Source: Myxococcales bacterium (lineage in GTDB: Bacteria > Myxococcota_A > Polyangia > Polyangiales > Ga0077539). Taken from it: 64,000 nt of DNA. The first letter of the stretch is position 1, and each line of letters opens with the position of its first letter. The DNA is taken from contig JAEUKI010000062.1 in assembly GCA_016793325.1 (NCBI GenBank), positions 434,001-498,000 on the forward strand, read 5' to 3'. A program made the translations under genes and the position numbers. This document shows positions 53,765-63,175 of this stretch, piece after piece. The notes under the pieces were generated by a model, which was not told where the DNA came from, did not search any database, and was given only the letters and a program-made list of their open reading frames with translations.

Positions 53765-55816
53765 ATGAGATTGCAACGAACACTGGCCACGGTCTCGAGC
53801 GCGCTGCTCGTTGTGTCGCTCGTCGCGGCGCAAGGGTGCGTCGAGCCGTCGATCGAAGCTGAACCCGGAGTGACGAACGACGAGGTCGTCGCGGGCGTGG
53901 ACACGTTCGAGCGACCCGAAGTTGGGACGATGTTCGTCGGCGGAGGCATGTGCACCGCGACGCTCATCGCGCCGGACGTGATCATTTCGGCGGCGCACTG
54001 CGTGGACTTCGCGACCCGCGAATCGCCCGGAAGTTGGGGTCGATTCGTGATCAAGCGCTCTGCCGAAGAGGCCGCGCGAAACTACACGATCGATCGCTAC
54101 GTGAGCTTCGATCGAGACGCGGGCGAGGGAGACGTCGCGCTCTTGCACCTCGCGACGCCGGTCGGCGCAGACGTCGCGAGGCCGACCTGCCTCGGCCGCG
54201 CGCATCCGAGCAACGGCGAAGGGCTCGCGCTCTACGGGTATGGATGTACGCGGCGCAACTCGTCGATCGGGAGCGGGGTGAAGCGTCGCTTCGATTTCGC
54301 GCAGGGTCGGGCGACGACAAACTTGTGCCCCGGGGACTCGGGCGGGCCGGTGATGCAGCGATCGAACGGCGCGATCCTGCGGATCAACAGCGCGTACCTG
54401 CTCGACGGGACGGGGAGGGACATCTTCGGGGACGTTCCGCTCAACTACGAGAGGCTCGCGTCGAAGGTTCGCGCGTGGGGCGCGAGCCTCAGCGAGTGCG
54501 GCGCTTCGATGGGTGACGACGCGGGAGCTCCTCCGCCGCCACCGCCTCCGCCACCGCCACCGCCTCCGCCACCACCGCCGGGCGACGAAGCGTGCGGGCG
54601 GTACGCGGGATGGAACTTTCGCACCTGCATCAACGCCAACGAGATGGTGCGCTGCCATCGCGGGCGCCTGGAGCGCATTCGTTGCCCCGGCTCGTGCATC
54701 ACGCGGCCGCCCGGAACGGACGACGTGTGTTCGCCGCCCGCGGGCTCGGAGCCGTGCAACGAGTGGTCGTGGCTCACGAACTTTACCTGCAATCGCACGA
54801 GGCAAACGCGCGTGCTCTGCATTCGCGGGGTGCTCCTCCGCGAGGCGTGCGCGGGCGGGTGCGTCACGCTGCCGCCCGGACAAGACGACCAATGCGCGGA
54901 CGGTCCTGCGCCGCCACCGCCACCGCCGCCCATGGATTCGGGCGTCGACAGCGGCGTCGCTCCTCCACCTCCGACGGACTCTGGTGTGACTCCGTTCGAT
55001 TCGGGCGTGGCGCCGCGCGACTCGGGAGCGGTCGTCGACGCGAGCGCGCCGCCGCCGAGCGCGAGCGATCCCACGTTCATCGCGTGGCCTGCGCAGCACA
55101 CGCGATCGAACAGCGCGTGGGGCGCAGAGCTCACGGACATCATTCGACACTTGCCGCTGTCGTACGGGGACACCTACGCGGACGCGGACCTCGTGACGTA
55201 CGGCCACGAGACGACACACGGAATCAACTCGCACCTGCGCAACTACCGCAACACCACGGGTCGTCGCGCCAACGGCTTCTACGTGATGAACGACCGCGGC
55301 GTGATCGTCGTCGAGCCGAACATCCGCAAGAGCGCGGTGGCTGCGTACGTCCCAGCGAGCCTGCGAGGGTCGCGGTTCGCGCTGTACGTACAGGGCTCGA
55401 GCGACTGGGACGACCGGCCGCTCTACTTGTTCGACGAGTGGATCGCGTACACCAACGGCAGCGAAGTGGGCGTCGGCCTCGCGCGGGCCGGGCTCTGGCG
55501 CTACGGGTGGCGGGACGCCGTCGCAGGGACGCTCGAGTTCGTGGTGTACGCGATGGCCGTGGGGATGGCCGTCGAGGCCGGAGATCCCGCGTACTTCCGC
55601 AGCGACGCGCAGTTTCGAGCGCTGATCCAGTGGAACACCCGCCGCGCGATGGCCCTCTATCGCGAGGGCGCTGCGTCACCGCACTTCCGTTGGGACACGC
55701 AGGACAACTACTGGCGCGCGCTCAAGACGAGCCCCGACGCCGAGGCGCTTCGAGCGTTCGTGCGACGGACGTTCGGACGCGCGTGGGCTGCGGAGGTCCT
55801 CGGGCTCGATCCGTAG
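53765..55816 (+). CDS. Lipoprotein with trypsin-like protease, Cys-rich repeats and a HExxH metallopeptidase-like domain
   Basis: 683 aa from the ATG at 53765. The signal peptide ends VSLVAAQGC (lipobox). The serine protease domain (~40-245) has the full triad: His78 in IISAAHCVD, Asp123 in GEGDVALLHL and Ser192 in LCPGDSGGPV. A poly-Pro linker (~255-275) and two Cys repeats (CGRYAGWNFRTCINANEMVR, CNEWSWLTNFTCNRTRQTRV) follow, then a DSGVDSGVAPPP linker. The last ~240 residues contain HETTH (481-485) in TYGHETTHGINSHLRN and a possible third zinc ligand Glu558 in YLFDEWIAYTN. The family of this last domain is unknown to me. Two peptidase sites in one surface protein is unusual. Confidence 0.87.
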   Translation: MRLQRTLATVSSALLVVSLVAAQGCVEPSIEAEPGVTNDEVVAGVDTFERPEVGTMFVGGGMCTATLIAPDVIISAAHCVDFATRESPGSWGRFVIKRSAEEAARNYTIDRYVSFDRDAGEGDVALLHLATPVGADVARPTCLGRAHPSNGEGLALYGYGCTRRNSSIGSGVKRRFDFAQGRATTNLCPGDSGGPVMQRSNGAILRINSAYLLDGTGRDIFGDVPLNYERLASKVRAWGASLSECGASMGDDAGAPPPPPPPPPPPPPPPPPGDEACGRYAGWNFRTCINANEMVRCHRGRLERIRCPGSCITRPPGTDDVCSPPAGSEPCNEWSWLTNFTCNRTRQTRVLCIRGVLLREACAGGCVTLPPGQDDQCADGPAPPPPPPPMDSGVDSGVAPPPPTDSGVTPFDSGVAPRDSGAVVDASAPPPSASDPTFIAWPAQHTRSNSAWGAELTDIIRHLPLSYGDTYADADLVTYGHETTHGINSHLRNYRNTTGRRANGFYVMNDRGVIVVEPNIRKSAVAAYVPASLRGSRFALYVQGSSDWDDRPLYLFDEWIAYTNGSEVGVGLARAGLWRYGWRDAVAGTLEFVVYAMAVGMAVEAGDPAYFRSDAQFRALIQWNTRRAMALYREGAASPHFRWDTQDNYWRALKTSPDAEALRAFVRRTFGRAWAAEVLGLDP

Positions 55817-55844
55817 TTTGGCGCAGCGCTGGTCGACACAGTGA

Positions 55845-58800
55845 TTGCCCAGCGCGGAGCTTTCGACGACTCTCTCGGTCGTGGCAGACGGGACACAGCG
55901 CGTCGCTGGGCGCTTCGAGTTGCTGACTCGCGTCGGGGCGGGTGCGTTCGGCGAGGTCTTTCGTGCGCTCGATCACGAGACGGGGAGCCTCGTGGCGCTC
56001 AAGCGGTTGCATGGCCACCTCGACGAGCCGGGCACGGTGGCGAGGTTCGTCCGCGAGGCGCTCGCGCTCTCGCGAGTGCGTTCGACAAACGTTGTCGGAT
56101 ATGTCGCGCACGGAAGCGAAGAGCTCGAAGGGCGCGCGCGACCGTGGCTCGTGACCGAGTGGATCGACGGGATCGACCTCAGCCGACTTCGCGGCGCGCC
56201 TCGGATGAATCGAGGACGAATCGTTCGAGCGCTCCGCGATGTGCTCCGCGGCGCGGCGGCGATGCACGAAGCGGGGCTCGTTCACCGCGATCTCAAGCCG
56301 AGCAACGTGTTCGTTCCGTCCGACGGCGCGGCGACCAAGATCGTGGACCTCGGCGTCGCGCACATCGTCGACGGCACCGTGCTGACCGACGCTGGCGCGA
56401 TTCTCGGGACGCCCGCGTACATGGCCCCCGAGCAAGTGCGCGGCGAGCGCGTCGATGGGCGCGCAGACCTCTGGTCCATCGGCGTCATGCTCTTCGAGTG
56501 CGTCGCGGGCGAGACGCCCTTCGGCAGCGTGCACGCTGTCGCTGTGCTCGGACGCGTGTTGCTCGACCCTGCGCCGCCGCTGGCGTCGCTCGACGCGGGC
56601 GTTCCGGACACGCTCGCCGAGCTCGTTGCGGCGATGCTCGACAAAGACCCCTCGCGGAGGCCGCAAGACGCGCTCGTCGTGGCCAACGCGCTCGACGCGC
56701 TGCTCGAAGCCCCATCGTCGCGCGAGTGGCTCTCGGCGCCTCCCCGCGCGAGCGGAACGCAGGAAGAGGGCAGCTCGACGACGGCCAATCCGCCCAACGC
56801 GCGAGGCGAGCGACGGTGGGTCGCGATGCTCGCGGCGCGGATGGAACACGAGATGGCCGGCGCTTGGGTGCAGCGTTGCGAAGCAGCCGGCGCGAGGGTC
56901 GAGTCCGTTCGCGGCGCCACGCTCGCGGGCTTCGGGCTCTCGCGCGCGCGTGGAGACGAGCTCGTCGTGGCGGCGCGCGCTGCGCTCGACGCGCGTACGA
57001 TGGGCGCTTCCGTGGCGCTCGCCGCAGGATGGTCCGAGGTGTTCAACGGAAGCGCCGTCGCGGGTGCGCTCGTCGATCGCGTCGCCTCCGTGCTCGATCG
57101 AGCCCCACGGGGGCAAGTGCTCGCGCAGATCGATGGCGCCGAGCGCCTCGGTGAGCACTTCGAGCTCGAGCCTGTGAGCGAAGGACTCGCGCGCGTCCTC
57201 AACGAACGAACCCCCTCGGTCGAGTACGACGACGGCCCCGCCGAGAGCAAGCTCCTCGGTCGCGTCGTGGCCGCCGTCGGAAGAGACAAAGAGCTCGCGT
57301 TGCTCGGCGCGCTCGTCGCCGAGAGCGTCTCGGAAGAGAGCGCTCGCGCCGCGCTCGTCGTCGGTGAAGCGGGCATCGGAAAGAGTCGGCTTCTCTCGGA
57401 GCTCCGAGCGCGGACGCGCTCGCTCGATCCGTCGCCGCGCTGGGTCGTGCTGCGCGGGGATCCGATGATGTCCGATGTTCCCCTCGCGATGCTGACGCGC
57501 GCCCTGCGTTCGGCGGCCTCGCTCGATGACGACCTCGGCGACGCTTCGCAGGCTGAGCGCGCCGTGTTCGCGTGGTGCAGAAGTCTCGGATTCGAGCCGG
57601 ACGGCGCGGTTCAAGCGGGGCTGTTGTCGTTGTGCGGCGTCACGCACGACGCCGACGAGGCTCGTGTGTCGCTCGCTCCCTCGGCGATCGGCGACACGAC
57701 GCAGCGAGCGCAGCGCGAGCTCGACGCCCTCGTGGCGATCGTTCGCGCGATGTTGCAACGGCGCCCGCTCGTGATCGCGATCGAAGACCTGCACTGGGCC
57801 GATCGCGCGACGGTCGACGCGCTTGCTCGTGTGTTCGACGAGTGCGCCGGTTCGCCGTTGACGCTCCTCGCGGTCGCGCGGCCGGAGTTGTCCTCGCGCT
57901 ATCCTGTGCTGTGGCGCGGGATGGCGCGCACCGAGCTCCGACTCTCTCCGCTCTCGGAGCGCGCCAGTGAAGCGCTCGTGTCGGCGGTGCTCGACGTCGG
58001 CGTCGAAGAGCGCCGCTCGCTCGTGCGCCGCGCCGGGGGAAATCCGCTGTTTCTCGAGGAGCTCGTCCGCGCGCGCGCCGCGGGTCTCGTCTCGCTCCCC
58101 GCCGCGGTGCTCTCGGTGCTCCAAGCGCGCCTCGACGCGCTCGGCGCAGAGGTCAGGCGCGTCGCGCAGTGCGCGAGCGTCTTCGGCCCGACCTTTTGGC
58201 TCGAGGGCGTCGCGACGCTGCGCGGCGGCCGGGGCGTTGGCGCCGCGCTCCTCGCGCTCGAGCGCGCGGAGCTCGTCAAGCAGCGGGCCGCGTCGCGTGT
58301 CCCTCACTGCACGGAGTACGCGTTTTCGCACGCGCTCGCGCGGGACGCGGCGTACGCGATGCTCGTCGACGCGGATCGAAAGGCGCTGCACAGCCGCGCA
58401 GCGGATTGGCTCGCGTCCGTCCGGGCGCGCGACCCTGCGGTGCTCGGGCAGCACCTCGCCGCCGCGGGCCGATCACTCGAAGCGGCCGAGCACCTTCGCC
58501 GCGCCGCGCAGCAAGCGCTCGCCGAGAGCGCGTACGGCGACGCGGTCGAGCACTGCACGCGCGCGCTCGAGATCGCGCCCTCGTTCGACGGAGCGGTGGA
58601 CGCGTTGCTCATGCGCGCGACCGCGCACGACGCGCTCGGGCGCCCCGAGGCGATGCTGCGTGACGCCGAGACGGCGCGCGACGCCCCCTCGGTCGACGCG
58701 ACGCAATCGATCCGCGCGCGGGCGCTCTGCGCCGAGGCGCTCTTCGCGTTGGGAGCTCTCGGCGAAGCGGACCGCTCGCTGCGAACCGTGCTCGAAGAGA

Positions 58801-59735
58801 GCCACGCGAGCCTCGTGGGCGCGCGCGTTCAAGCGCTCGTGCGACTCACGGAGGTGAGCATCGCGTACGGCCGCGGGGGCGAAGGCGACGCGCTCATCGA
58901 CGAGGCGCTCTCGTGGCTCGAGGACGCGGGCGCGGGCTTCGATGTCCTTCGATTGCGCGCTCGCCGAACGCGGGCGCAAGCGCTCTTCGCAGCGGGAGAC
59001 CCTTCGGGCGCGCTCGCCGAAGCGAGGCACGCGCTTCGCGACGCCGAGGTGCTCGGGCATCGCGCGTCGATCGCCGAGGGAAGGAGCCTGCTCGCGTTGG
59101 TGCTCGTGCGCGTGGGTTCGCACGACGACGCAGGCCGCCAGCTCTCGCGGGCGCGGGCCGAGGTCGACGCCGTTCGAGCGCCGGCGCTTCGGGCGTTGTT
59201 CGACGCGGTCTCCGCGACGTTCGAGTGCGAGACGACCACGGCGGCCAGCGCGGCGATCGTCTGTGACCAAGCGGCGGAGAGCGCTCGCGAGTGCGGGCGC
59301 CCGAGGCTGGCGGATCAGTCGTTGGTGCGCTCAGCGATGCACCGAGCCCTCGAGGGGCTGCCGCTTCCTGCGAGGACTCCGGGTCTGTCGCGCGGCGGAG
59401 TGCTCGGCGCGCTCGCGCTCGCGGTCGAAGCGATCCGCTTGCTTGCGGACGGCGATGAAGCGGGCGCGGTCGACGCGAGCGAGCGCGCGGCGCTCGAGCT
59501 CGGGCCGCGCGCAGAGGCGTTCGAGGGCGAGTCGTTCGTGCGGTGGGTGCAGGCGAAGTGCCTCTTGCGCGTCGGGCGCACGCGGGACGCGGACGCGGTG
59601 CTCGTGCGCGCGAGAGAGAAGCTCTTCCGCAAAGCCTCTCGGTTTCGAGCGGACGAAGAGCGCGCGAAGTACACGACTGGAACCGCGGCGCGGCGCGCGC
59701 TCATGGCGCTCGTCGGCGAGCGAATCTCGAGCTGA
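55845..59735 (+). CDS. Ser/Thr protein kinase fused to a STAND-type ATPase and TPR repeats
   Basis: 1296 aa (TTG start at 55845; a GTG at 55881 is an alternative). An active Hanks kinase (~20-285): GAGAFGEVFRALDH, VALKRLH, HRDLKPSNVF, IVDLGVAHIV, GTPAYMAPEQ and RADLWSIGVML. Residues ~310-455 resemble a degenerate class III cyclase (ALAAGWSEVFNGSAVAGALV, GQVLAQIDGAERLGEHFELE) without metal-binding Asp residues that I can place. An AAA/STAND module follows with Walker A GEAGIGKS (507-514) and Walker B-like IAIEDLHWADR, then ~450 residues of TPR-like helices. Architecture matches kinase/cyclase/ATPase signalling proteins common in myxobacteria. Cytosolic; inputs unknown. Confidence 0.92.
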   Translation: MPSAELSTTLSVVADGTQRVAGRFELLTRVGAGAFGEVFRALDHETGSLVALKRLHGHLDEPGTVARFVREALALSRVRSTNVVGYVAHGSEELEGRARPWLVTEWIDGIDLSRLRGAPRMNRGRIVRALRDVLRGAAAMHEAGLVHRDLKPSNVFVPSDGAATKIVDLGVAHIVDGTVLTDAGAILGTPAYMAPEQVRGERVDGRADLWSIGVMLFECVAGETPFGSVHAVAVLGRVLLDPAPPLASLDAGVPDTLAELVAAMLDKDPSRRPQDALVVANALDALLEAPSSREWLSAPPRASGTQEEGSSTTANPPNARGERRWVAMLAARMEHEMAGAWVQRCEAAGARVESVRGATLAGFGLSRARGDELVVAARAALDARTMGASVALAAGWSEVFNGSAVAGALVDRVASVLDRAPRGQVLAQIDGAERLGEHFELEPVSEGLARVLNERTPSVEYDDGPAESKLLGRVVAAVGRDKELALLGALVAESVSEESARAALVVGEAGIGKSRLLSELRARTRSLDPSPRWVVLRGDPMMSDVPLAMLTRALRSAASLDDDLGDASQAERAVFAWCRSLGFEPDGAVQAGLLSLCGVTHDADEARVSLAPSAIGDTTQRAQRELDALVAIVRAMLQRRPLVIAIEDLHWADRATVDALARVFDECAGSPLTLLAVARPELSSRYPVLWRGMARTELRLSPLSERASEALVSAVLDVGVEERRSLVRRAGGNPLFLEELVRARAAGLVSLPAAVLSVLQARLDALGAEVRRVAQCASVFGPTFWLEGVATLRGGRGVGAALLALERAELVKQRAASRVPHCTEYAFSHALARDAAYAMLVDADRKALHSRAADWLASVRARDPAVLGQHLAAAGRSLEAAEHLRRAAQQALAESAYGDAVEHCTRALEIAPSFDGAVDALLMRATAHDALGRPEAMLRDAETARDAPSVDATQSIRARALCAEALFALGALGEADRSLRTVLEESHASLVGARVQALVRLTEVSIAYGRGGEGDALIDEALSWLEDAGAGFDVLRLRARRTRAQALFAAGDPSGALAEARHALRDAEVLGHRASIAEGRSLLALVLVRVGSHDDAGRQLSRARAEVDAVRAPALRALFDAVSATFECETTTAASAAIVCDQAAESARECGRPRLADQSLVRSAMHRALEGLPLPARTPGLSRGGVLGALALAVEAIRLLADGDEAGAVDASERAALELGPRAEAFEGESFVRWVQAKCLLRVGRTRDADAVLVRAREKLFRKASRFRADEERAKYTTGTAARRALMALVGERISS

Positions 59736-59740
59736 GCGAC

Positions 59741-60457
59741 TCAGCTCTTGCTGTCGGCGCTGTCGCTCGCAGCCTTCGCGCTCGCCTCTGCGGCCGCGAC
59801 TTCGGCGCTCTCGGCCGCGGGGCTCGCTGCCTTCTTGCGGCGATGGCGGAGGTATTCGAACACGAGCGGGAGCACGCTGATGAAGATGATGAGCAGCGCG
59901 ATCTTGTCGACGGACTTCGGGTTGATCACCTTGCCGAGGAAGAACCCGAGCAGCGTCATCGAGATGACCCACGCCACGGCGCCGACGATGTTGAACATCG
60001 CGAAGCGCCGGTAGGGCATCTGCGCGATGCCCGCGACCACGGGCGCGAACGTCCGAATGATCGGGACGAAGCGCGCCATGATGATCGTCTTGCCGCCGTG
60101 CTCCTCGTAGAACTCCTTGGTTCGTTGCAGGTGCTGCGGGCGGAAGAAGAAGCTCTTCTCGCGCTTGTACAAGTTGATGCCCGCGCGCGCGCCGATCTGG
60201 AAGCCCACGGCGTCCCCGACGACCGCACACACAATCAAGAGCGCGTTGATCTTCACGATGTCGAGCGCCGGCGTCGTGGCGGCGACCACGCCCGCCGCGA
60301 ACAAGAGCGAGTCACCGGGAAGAAAGAACCCCACGAGCAGCCCTGTCTCGGCGAACACGATGGTTCCGAGGATGGCGTAGAGGGCCGGGCCGAAGGCGGC
60401 CAGCGACTGGGGGTCGGTGAGGTGTCGATAGTGTTGATACAGCTCGTGAAGCGTCAT
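59741..60457 (-). CDS. DedA-family membrane protein with Ala/Ser/Glu-rich tail
   Basis: 238 aa from the ATG at 60457. DedA proteins are lipid-flippase-like inner membrane proteins. Signature regions: FAETGLLVGFFLPGDSLLFA, NALLIVCAVVGDAVGFQIGA, the conserved GGKTIIMARFVPIIRTFAPV with its Arg residues, and AMFNIVGAVAWVISMTLLGF. The last ~35 residues are Ala/Ser/Glu/Lys-rich like the SecF tail and the C-terminus at the window end. Downstream of nadA and the DUF3817 gene on the same strand. Confidence 0.93.
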   Translation of the reverse strand: MTLHELYQHYRHLTDPQSLAAFGPALYAILGTIVFAETGLLVGFFLPGDSLLFAAGVVAATTPALDIVKINALLIVCAVVGDAVGFQIGARAGINLYKREKSFFFRPQHLQRTKEFYEEHGGKTIIMARFVPIIRTFAPVVAGIAQMPYRRFAMFNIVGAVAWVISMTLLGFFLGKVINPKSVDKIALLIIFISVLPLVFEYLRHRRKKAASPAAESAEVAAAEASAKAASDSADSKS

Positions 60458-60521
60458 CTCAGGGCGGCGGAGGGTCCCCTGCAACGGACGCTTCGTCAAT
60501 CCGCAGAGGGTTCGCCCCGAT

Positions 60522-60848
60522 TCAGCGCTGCGGCGGAGCTTCGAGCGAGCGCTGTTCTTCGCGGAGCTGGCGCTCGAACCAAAACGCGCCGAACGGCAGC
60601 ATCGACGAGACGAACGCGACGGCGACGCGACGCGCGTTCCACGACGCGGCCGTGGCGGCGCCCGCGACGGCGATGGCGAAGAGCACGAAGAGCCCGCCGT
60701 GAACGCGGCCCATCACGCGCACGAGCGACGGGTCGTGCGCGAGGTACTTCATCGGCATCGCGATCCCGAGCAGCACGAGAAACGAAAGTCCCTCGAGCAT
60801 GCTGACGACTCGCAGCCGACCGATCTCCGTGGTGAACAAGCGCTTCAA
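60522..60848 (-). CDS. DUF3817-family membrane protein
   Basis: 108 aa, three TM segments (RVVSMLEGLSFLVLLGIAMP, GLFVLFAIAVAGAATAAS, VAVAFVSSMLPFGAFWFERQ). The motif LEGLSFLVLL with a following PMKYL and GRVHGGLFVLF is typical of DUF3817. No known activity. It sits 19 bp after the nadA stop and 64 bp before the DedA gene, so probably one transcript. Confidence 0.88.
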   Translation of the reverse strand: MKRLFTTEIGRLRVVSMLEGLSFLVLLGIAMPMKYLAHDPSLVRVMGRVHGGLFVLFAIAVAGAATAASWNARRVAVAFVSSMLPFGAFWFERQLREEQRSLEAPPQR

Positions 60849-60867
60849 CGTGGGCTCCTGCCGAGGC

Positions 60868-61794
60868 CTACGACAGCTCGAGCATGCGATCGAGCGAGCG
60901 CTTGGCCTTGAGGGCGAGCGCTGGGTCGAGCGTGATCTCGGGCTCGAGCGTCGCGAGCGCGTTGCGCACGGCTTCGAGCGTGTTCTTCTTCATGAACGGG
61001 CAGTCGTTGCAGTTGCACGTCCCGTCGGGCGGGGCGGGGATGAAGGTCTTGTCGGGCGACGCCTTCTTCATCTGGTGGAGGATCCCCGTCTCGGTCGCGA
61101 CGATGAACTCCTTCGCGGGGTCGCTGATCGTGAACTTGAGCAGCGCGCTCGTCGACCCGATGAACTTCGCGTGTCGCAAGATGGGCTCTTCGCACTCGGG
61201 GTGCGCGATCACCACCGCGTTGGGGTGGCGCACCTCGAGCTCGATGAGCTTTCGCTCGCTGAACGTCTCGTGCACCACACACGCGCCGCGCCAGAGCGTC
61301 ATCTCGCGCCCGGTCTTCTGCACGAGATACCGACCGAGGTTGCGATCGGGCGCGAACAAGATCGGCTGCCCCGCGGGCACCGAGCGAACGATCTTCTCAG
61401 CGTTGGACGACGTGCAGATGCAGTGCGAGAGCGCCTTCACGCCGGCCGAACAATTGATGTACGAGATCACGTAGTGATCGGGGTGCCGCGCGACGAAGCG
61501 CTCGAACTGCTCCGCGGGGCAACCTTCGGCGAGCGAGCACCCTGCGTCGAGGTCGGGCAAGACGACCTTGCAGCGCGGGTTGAGGATCTTCGCGGTCTCG
61601 GCCATGAAGTGAACGCCCGCGAACACGATCACGTCGGCGTTGGACTTCTGCGCGGCCTGCGCGAGCTGCAGCGAGTCACCGACGTGATCCGCGATGTCCT
61701 GGACCTCGCCGTCGACGTAGTAGTGCGCGAGGATGATGGCGTTGCGCTCTTTGCGCAGGCGCTGGATGTCTTGGACGAGGTCGTCTTGCGTCAT
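60868..61794 (-). CDS. nadA: Quinolinate synthase
   Basis: 308 aa. [4Fe-4S] enzyme that condenses iminoaspartate with DHAP to quinolinate in NAD synthesis. Motifs: AIILAHYYVDGEVQDIADHV, VGDSLQLAQAAQKSNADVIV, FAGVHFMAETAKILNP, DLDAGCSLAEGCP with a cluster Cys, SYINCSAGVKALSHCICTSS, HPECEEPILRHAKFIGSTSA and CNCNDCPFMKKNTLEAVRNA with the last cluster Cys. No nadB or nadC in the window. Located between a PilZ gene and a DUF3817 gene. Confidence 0.97.
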   Translation of the reverse strand: MTQDDLVQDIQRLRKERNAIILAHYYVDGEVQDIADHVGDSLQLAQAAQKSNADVIVFAGVHFMAETAKILNPRCKVVLPDLDAGCSLAEGCPAEQFERFVARHPDHYVISYINCSAGVKALSHCICTSSNAEKIVRSVPAGQPILFAPDRNLGRYLVQKTGREMTLWRGACVVHETFSERKLIELEVRHPNAVVIAHPECEEPILRHAKFIGSTSALLKFTISDPAKEFIVATETGILHQMKKASPDKTFIPAPPDGTCNCNDCPFMKKNTLEAVRNALATLEPEITLDPALALKAKRSLDRMLELS

Positions 61795-61860
61795 GGCCTA
61801 ACCCTTAGTGGACCGGGATATGGGACGCGCAGTGTACGCCGCCAATGGACGCGGGTGCGA

Positions 61861-62280
61861 TCAGCCTTCGACGGGCGGATCGATGAGCTTCTTGCCGACG
61901 ACGGGCCCGAGCTTGGCGACGGCGAGCGCCTCGACGACCCTGTGCACTCGCGCGCGGTCTTCGTCGTCGTCGTAGCGAAACTGAATGCCCATCCCCGCGG
62001 GTTGCTCGTCGGTCGCGTCCGTTCCCTCGACGCGCCACGCGACGATGCCCTTCAGGCGCAGCGGTTCGCCCAAGTCGGGGACCGAGAGCTCGAAGACGAA
62101 CGACGTTCCGACGGGGAGGGGTTTGGCGGTCGCGATGAACGTCCCGCCCTTCGAGATGTTTCGCGTGTAGTCCGCGAAGAAGCTGTTCACGCGCTTGTAC
62201 TCGACGCGGAGCGCGATCGGAATGCGCCCGCCATCGCGGCGCTCGGTCGGATCGGGTTCGCTCCTCGTGTCGTCGGTCAT
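61861..62280 (-). CDS. PilZ-domain protein
   Basis: 139 aa from the ATG at 62280. Residues ~15-115 form a PilZ domain, a cyclic-di-GMP binder: RRDGGRIPIALRVEYKRVNS carries the Arg motif, NISKGGTFIATAKPLPVGTS the [DN]xSxxG motif, and GIVAWRVEGTD with GMGIQFRYDDDEDRARVHR follows. It matches the TIGR02266 group best known from myxobacteria. Whether it still binds c-di-GMP depends on the first Arg residues, which are present. 66 bp before nadA on the same strand. Confidence 0.9.
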   Translation of the reverse strand: MTDDTRSEPDPTERRDGGRIPIALRVEYKRVNSFFADYTRNISKGGTFIATAKPLPVGTSFVFELSVPDLGEPLRLKGIVAWRVEGTDATDEQPAGMGIQFRYDDDEDRARVHRVVEALAVAKLGPVVGKKLIDPPVEG

Positions 62281-62563
62281 CGTGTGTCGATCACCGGCAC
62301 CGTAAGGGTCAGGTCCGAGCCGCGTCAATTGAATGTCCAGCCGGCGCGGACTGTCCCTCCACGTTTCGCCCAAGGAACAGTGAAGTGTTGTTGTTGAAAC
62401 CAGCACGATGGAGTACGGTCCCGCGCAATCGATCGAGAGGTGCCGCAGTTTTCCGCGGCCTTCTGTTCGAGGGTCGACCAACCTGCTGCCTGCTAGCGGC
62501 CGGCCGGCCGTGCGACGAACGCGCGCCCGTGCGCTGCGGCTTCCAGGGGCAAAAGCCGCGCGC
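62281..62563. other. Divergent intergenic region between PilZ and the ECF sigma gene
   Basis: About 280 bp holding both promoters. GGAAC at 62374-62378 could be the -35 of an ECF-type autoregulated promoter, but I find no convincing -10. TGTTGTTGTTG is a short repeat. An open frame continues upstream of the sigma start to 62408 without a ribosome-binding site. Confidence 0.35.
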
Positions 62564-63175
62564 ATGACTGACACCGACGCATCGCTTCTCGAGCTGGCCC
62601 GCGGGGGCGACCGCGCCGCGTTCGGCAAGCTCGTGCGCAAGCACCACGCTAGAGTTTTCAGGCTCGCGCTGCACCTCACGGGCAGCCGAGGCGAAGCGGA
62701 CGACGTGACGCAAGAGACCTTCGTGCGCGCGTGGAAGGCGATCGATCGCTTCGACGGACGCGCGGAGCTCTTCACGTGGCTCTATCGCATCTGCGTGAAC
62801 GTCGCGTTGAACCTCCGCCGCTCTCGCAAGCGCGAGACAGCGGACATCAACGACCCGCGCATCCCAGAGCCGGTGGCCGACGGCGTCGGCGCGGACCCGC
62901 ACAACACCGCGGCCAACGCGCAGGCCTATCGAGCGCTCGCGACGGCGATGGACGGGCTCAGCGAGTCGCTTCGGACGACGCTCGTGCTCGCGTGCGTCGA
63001 GCAGGTTCCGTACGCGGACATCGCAGAGGCCCTCGGTTGCAGCGAAGGCACTGTCGCGTGGCGCGTGCACGAGGCGCGGCGCAAACTGAGGGACGCGCTC
63101 GGAGACGATTGGTTGGCAGCAATGGACGCACAAGCGACGGCAGAGCCGAAGAAGGGAGGTTCTCGTGGACGATAA
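62564..63175 (+). CDS. ECF-family RNA polymerase sigma factor
   Basis: 203 aa from the ATG at 62564. Region 2: RVFRLALHLTGSRGEADDVT then QETFVRAWKAIDRFDGRAEL and FTWLYRICVNVALNLRRSRK. Region 4 HTH: LSESLRTTLVLACVEQVPYA, DIAEALGCSEGTVAWRVHEA, RRKLRDALGDDW. No region 3, as expected for ECF. The next gene starts inside its last codons (GTG at 63165, 11-bp overlap), typical of a sigma and its antagonist. Signal sensed unknown. Confidence 0.94.
   Translation: MTDTDASLLELARGGDRAAFGKLVRKHHARVFRLALHLTGSRGEADDVTQETFVRAWKAIDRFDGRAELFTWLYRICVNVALNLRRSRKRETADINDPRIPEPVADGVGADPHNTAANAQAYRALATAMDGLSESLRTTLVLACVEQVPYADIAEALGCSEGTVAWRVHEARRKLRDALGDDWLAAMDAQATAEPKKGGSRGR

Noticed and set aside
54530..54590. 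Repeats coding poly-proline as a microsatellite element
   Set aside because: In-frame linker of the protease gene, of a type common in myxobacterial surface proteins.
55722..58454. 910-aa open frame opposite the kinase/ATPase gene
   Set aside because: Antisense to a gene with clear kinase and Walker motifs.
62374..62400. ECF-type autoregulatory promoter (GGAAC) before the sigma gene
   Set aside because: No convincing -10 at the right spacing; kept only as a remark.
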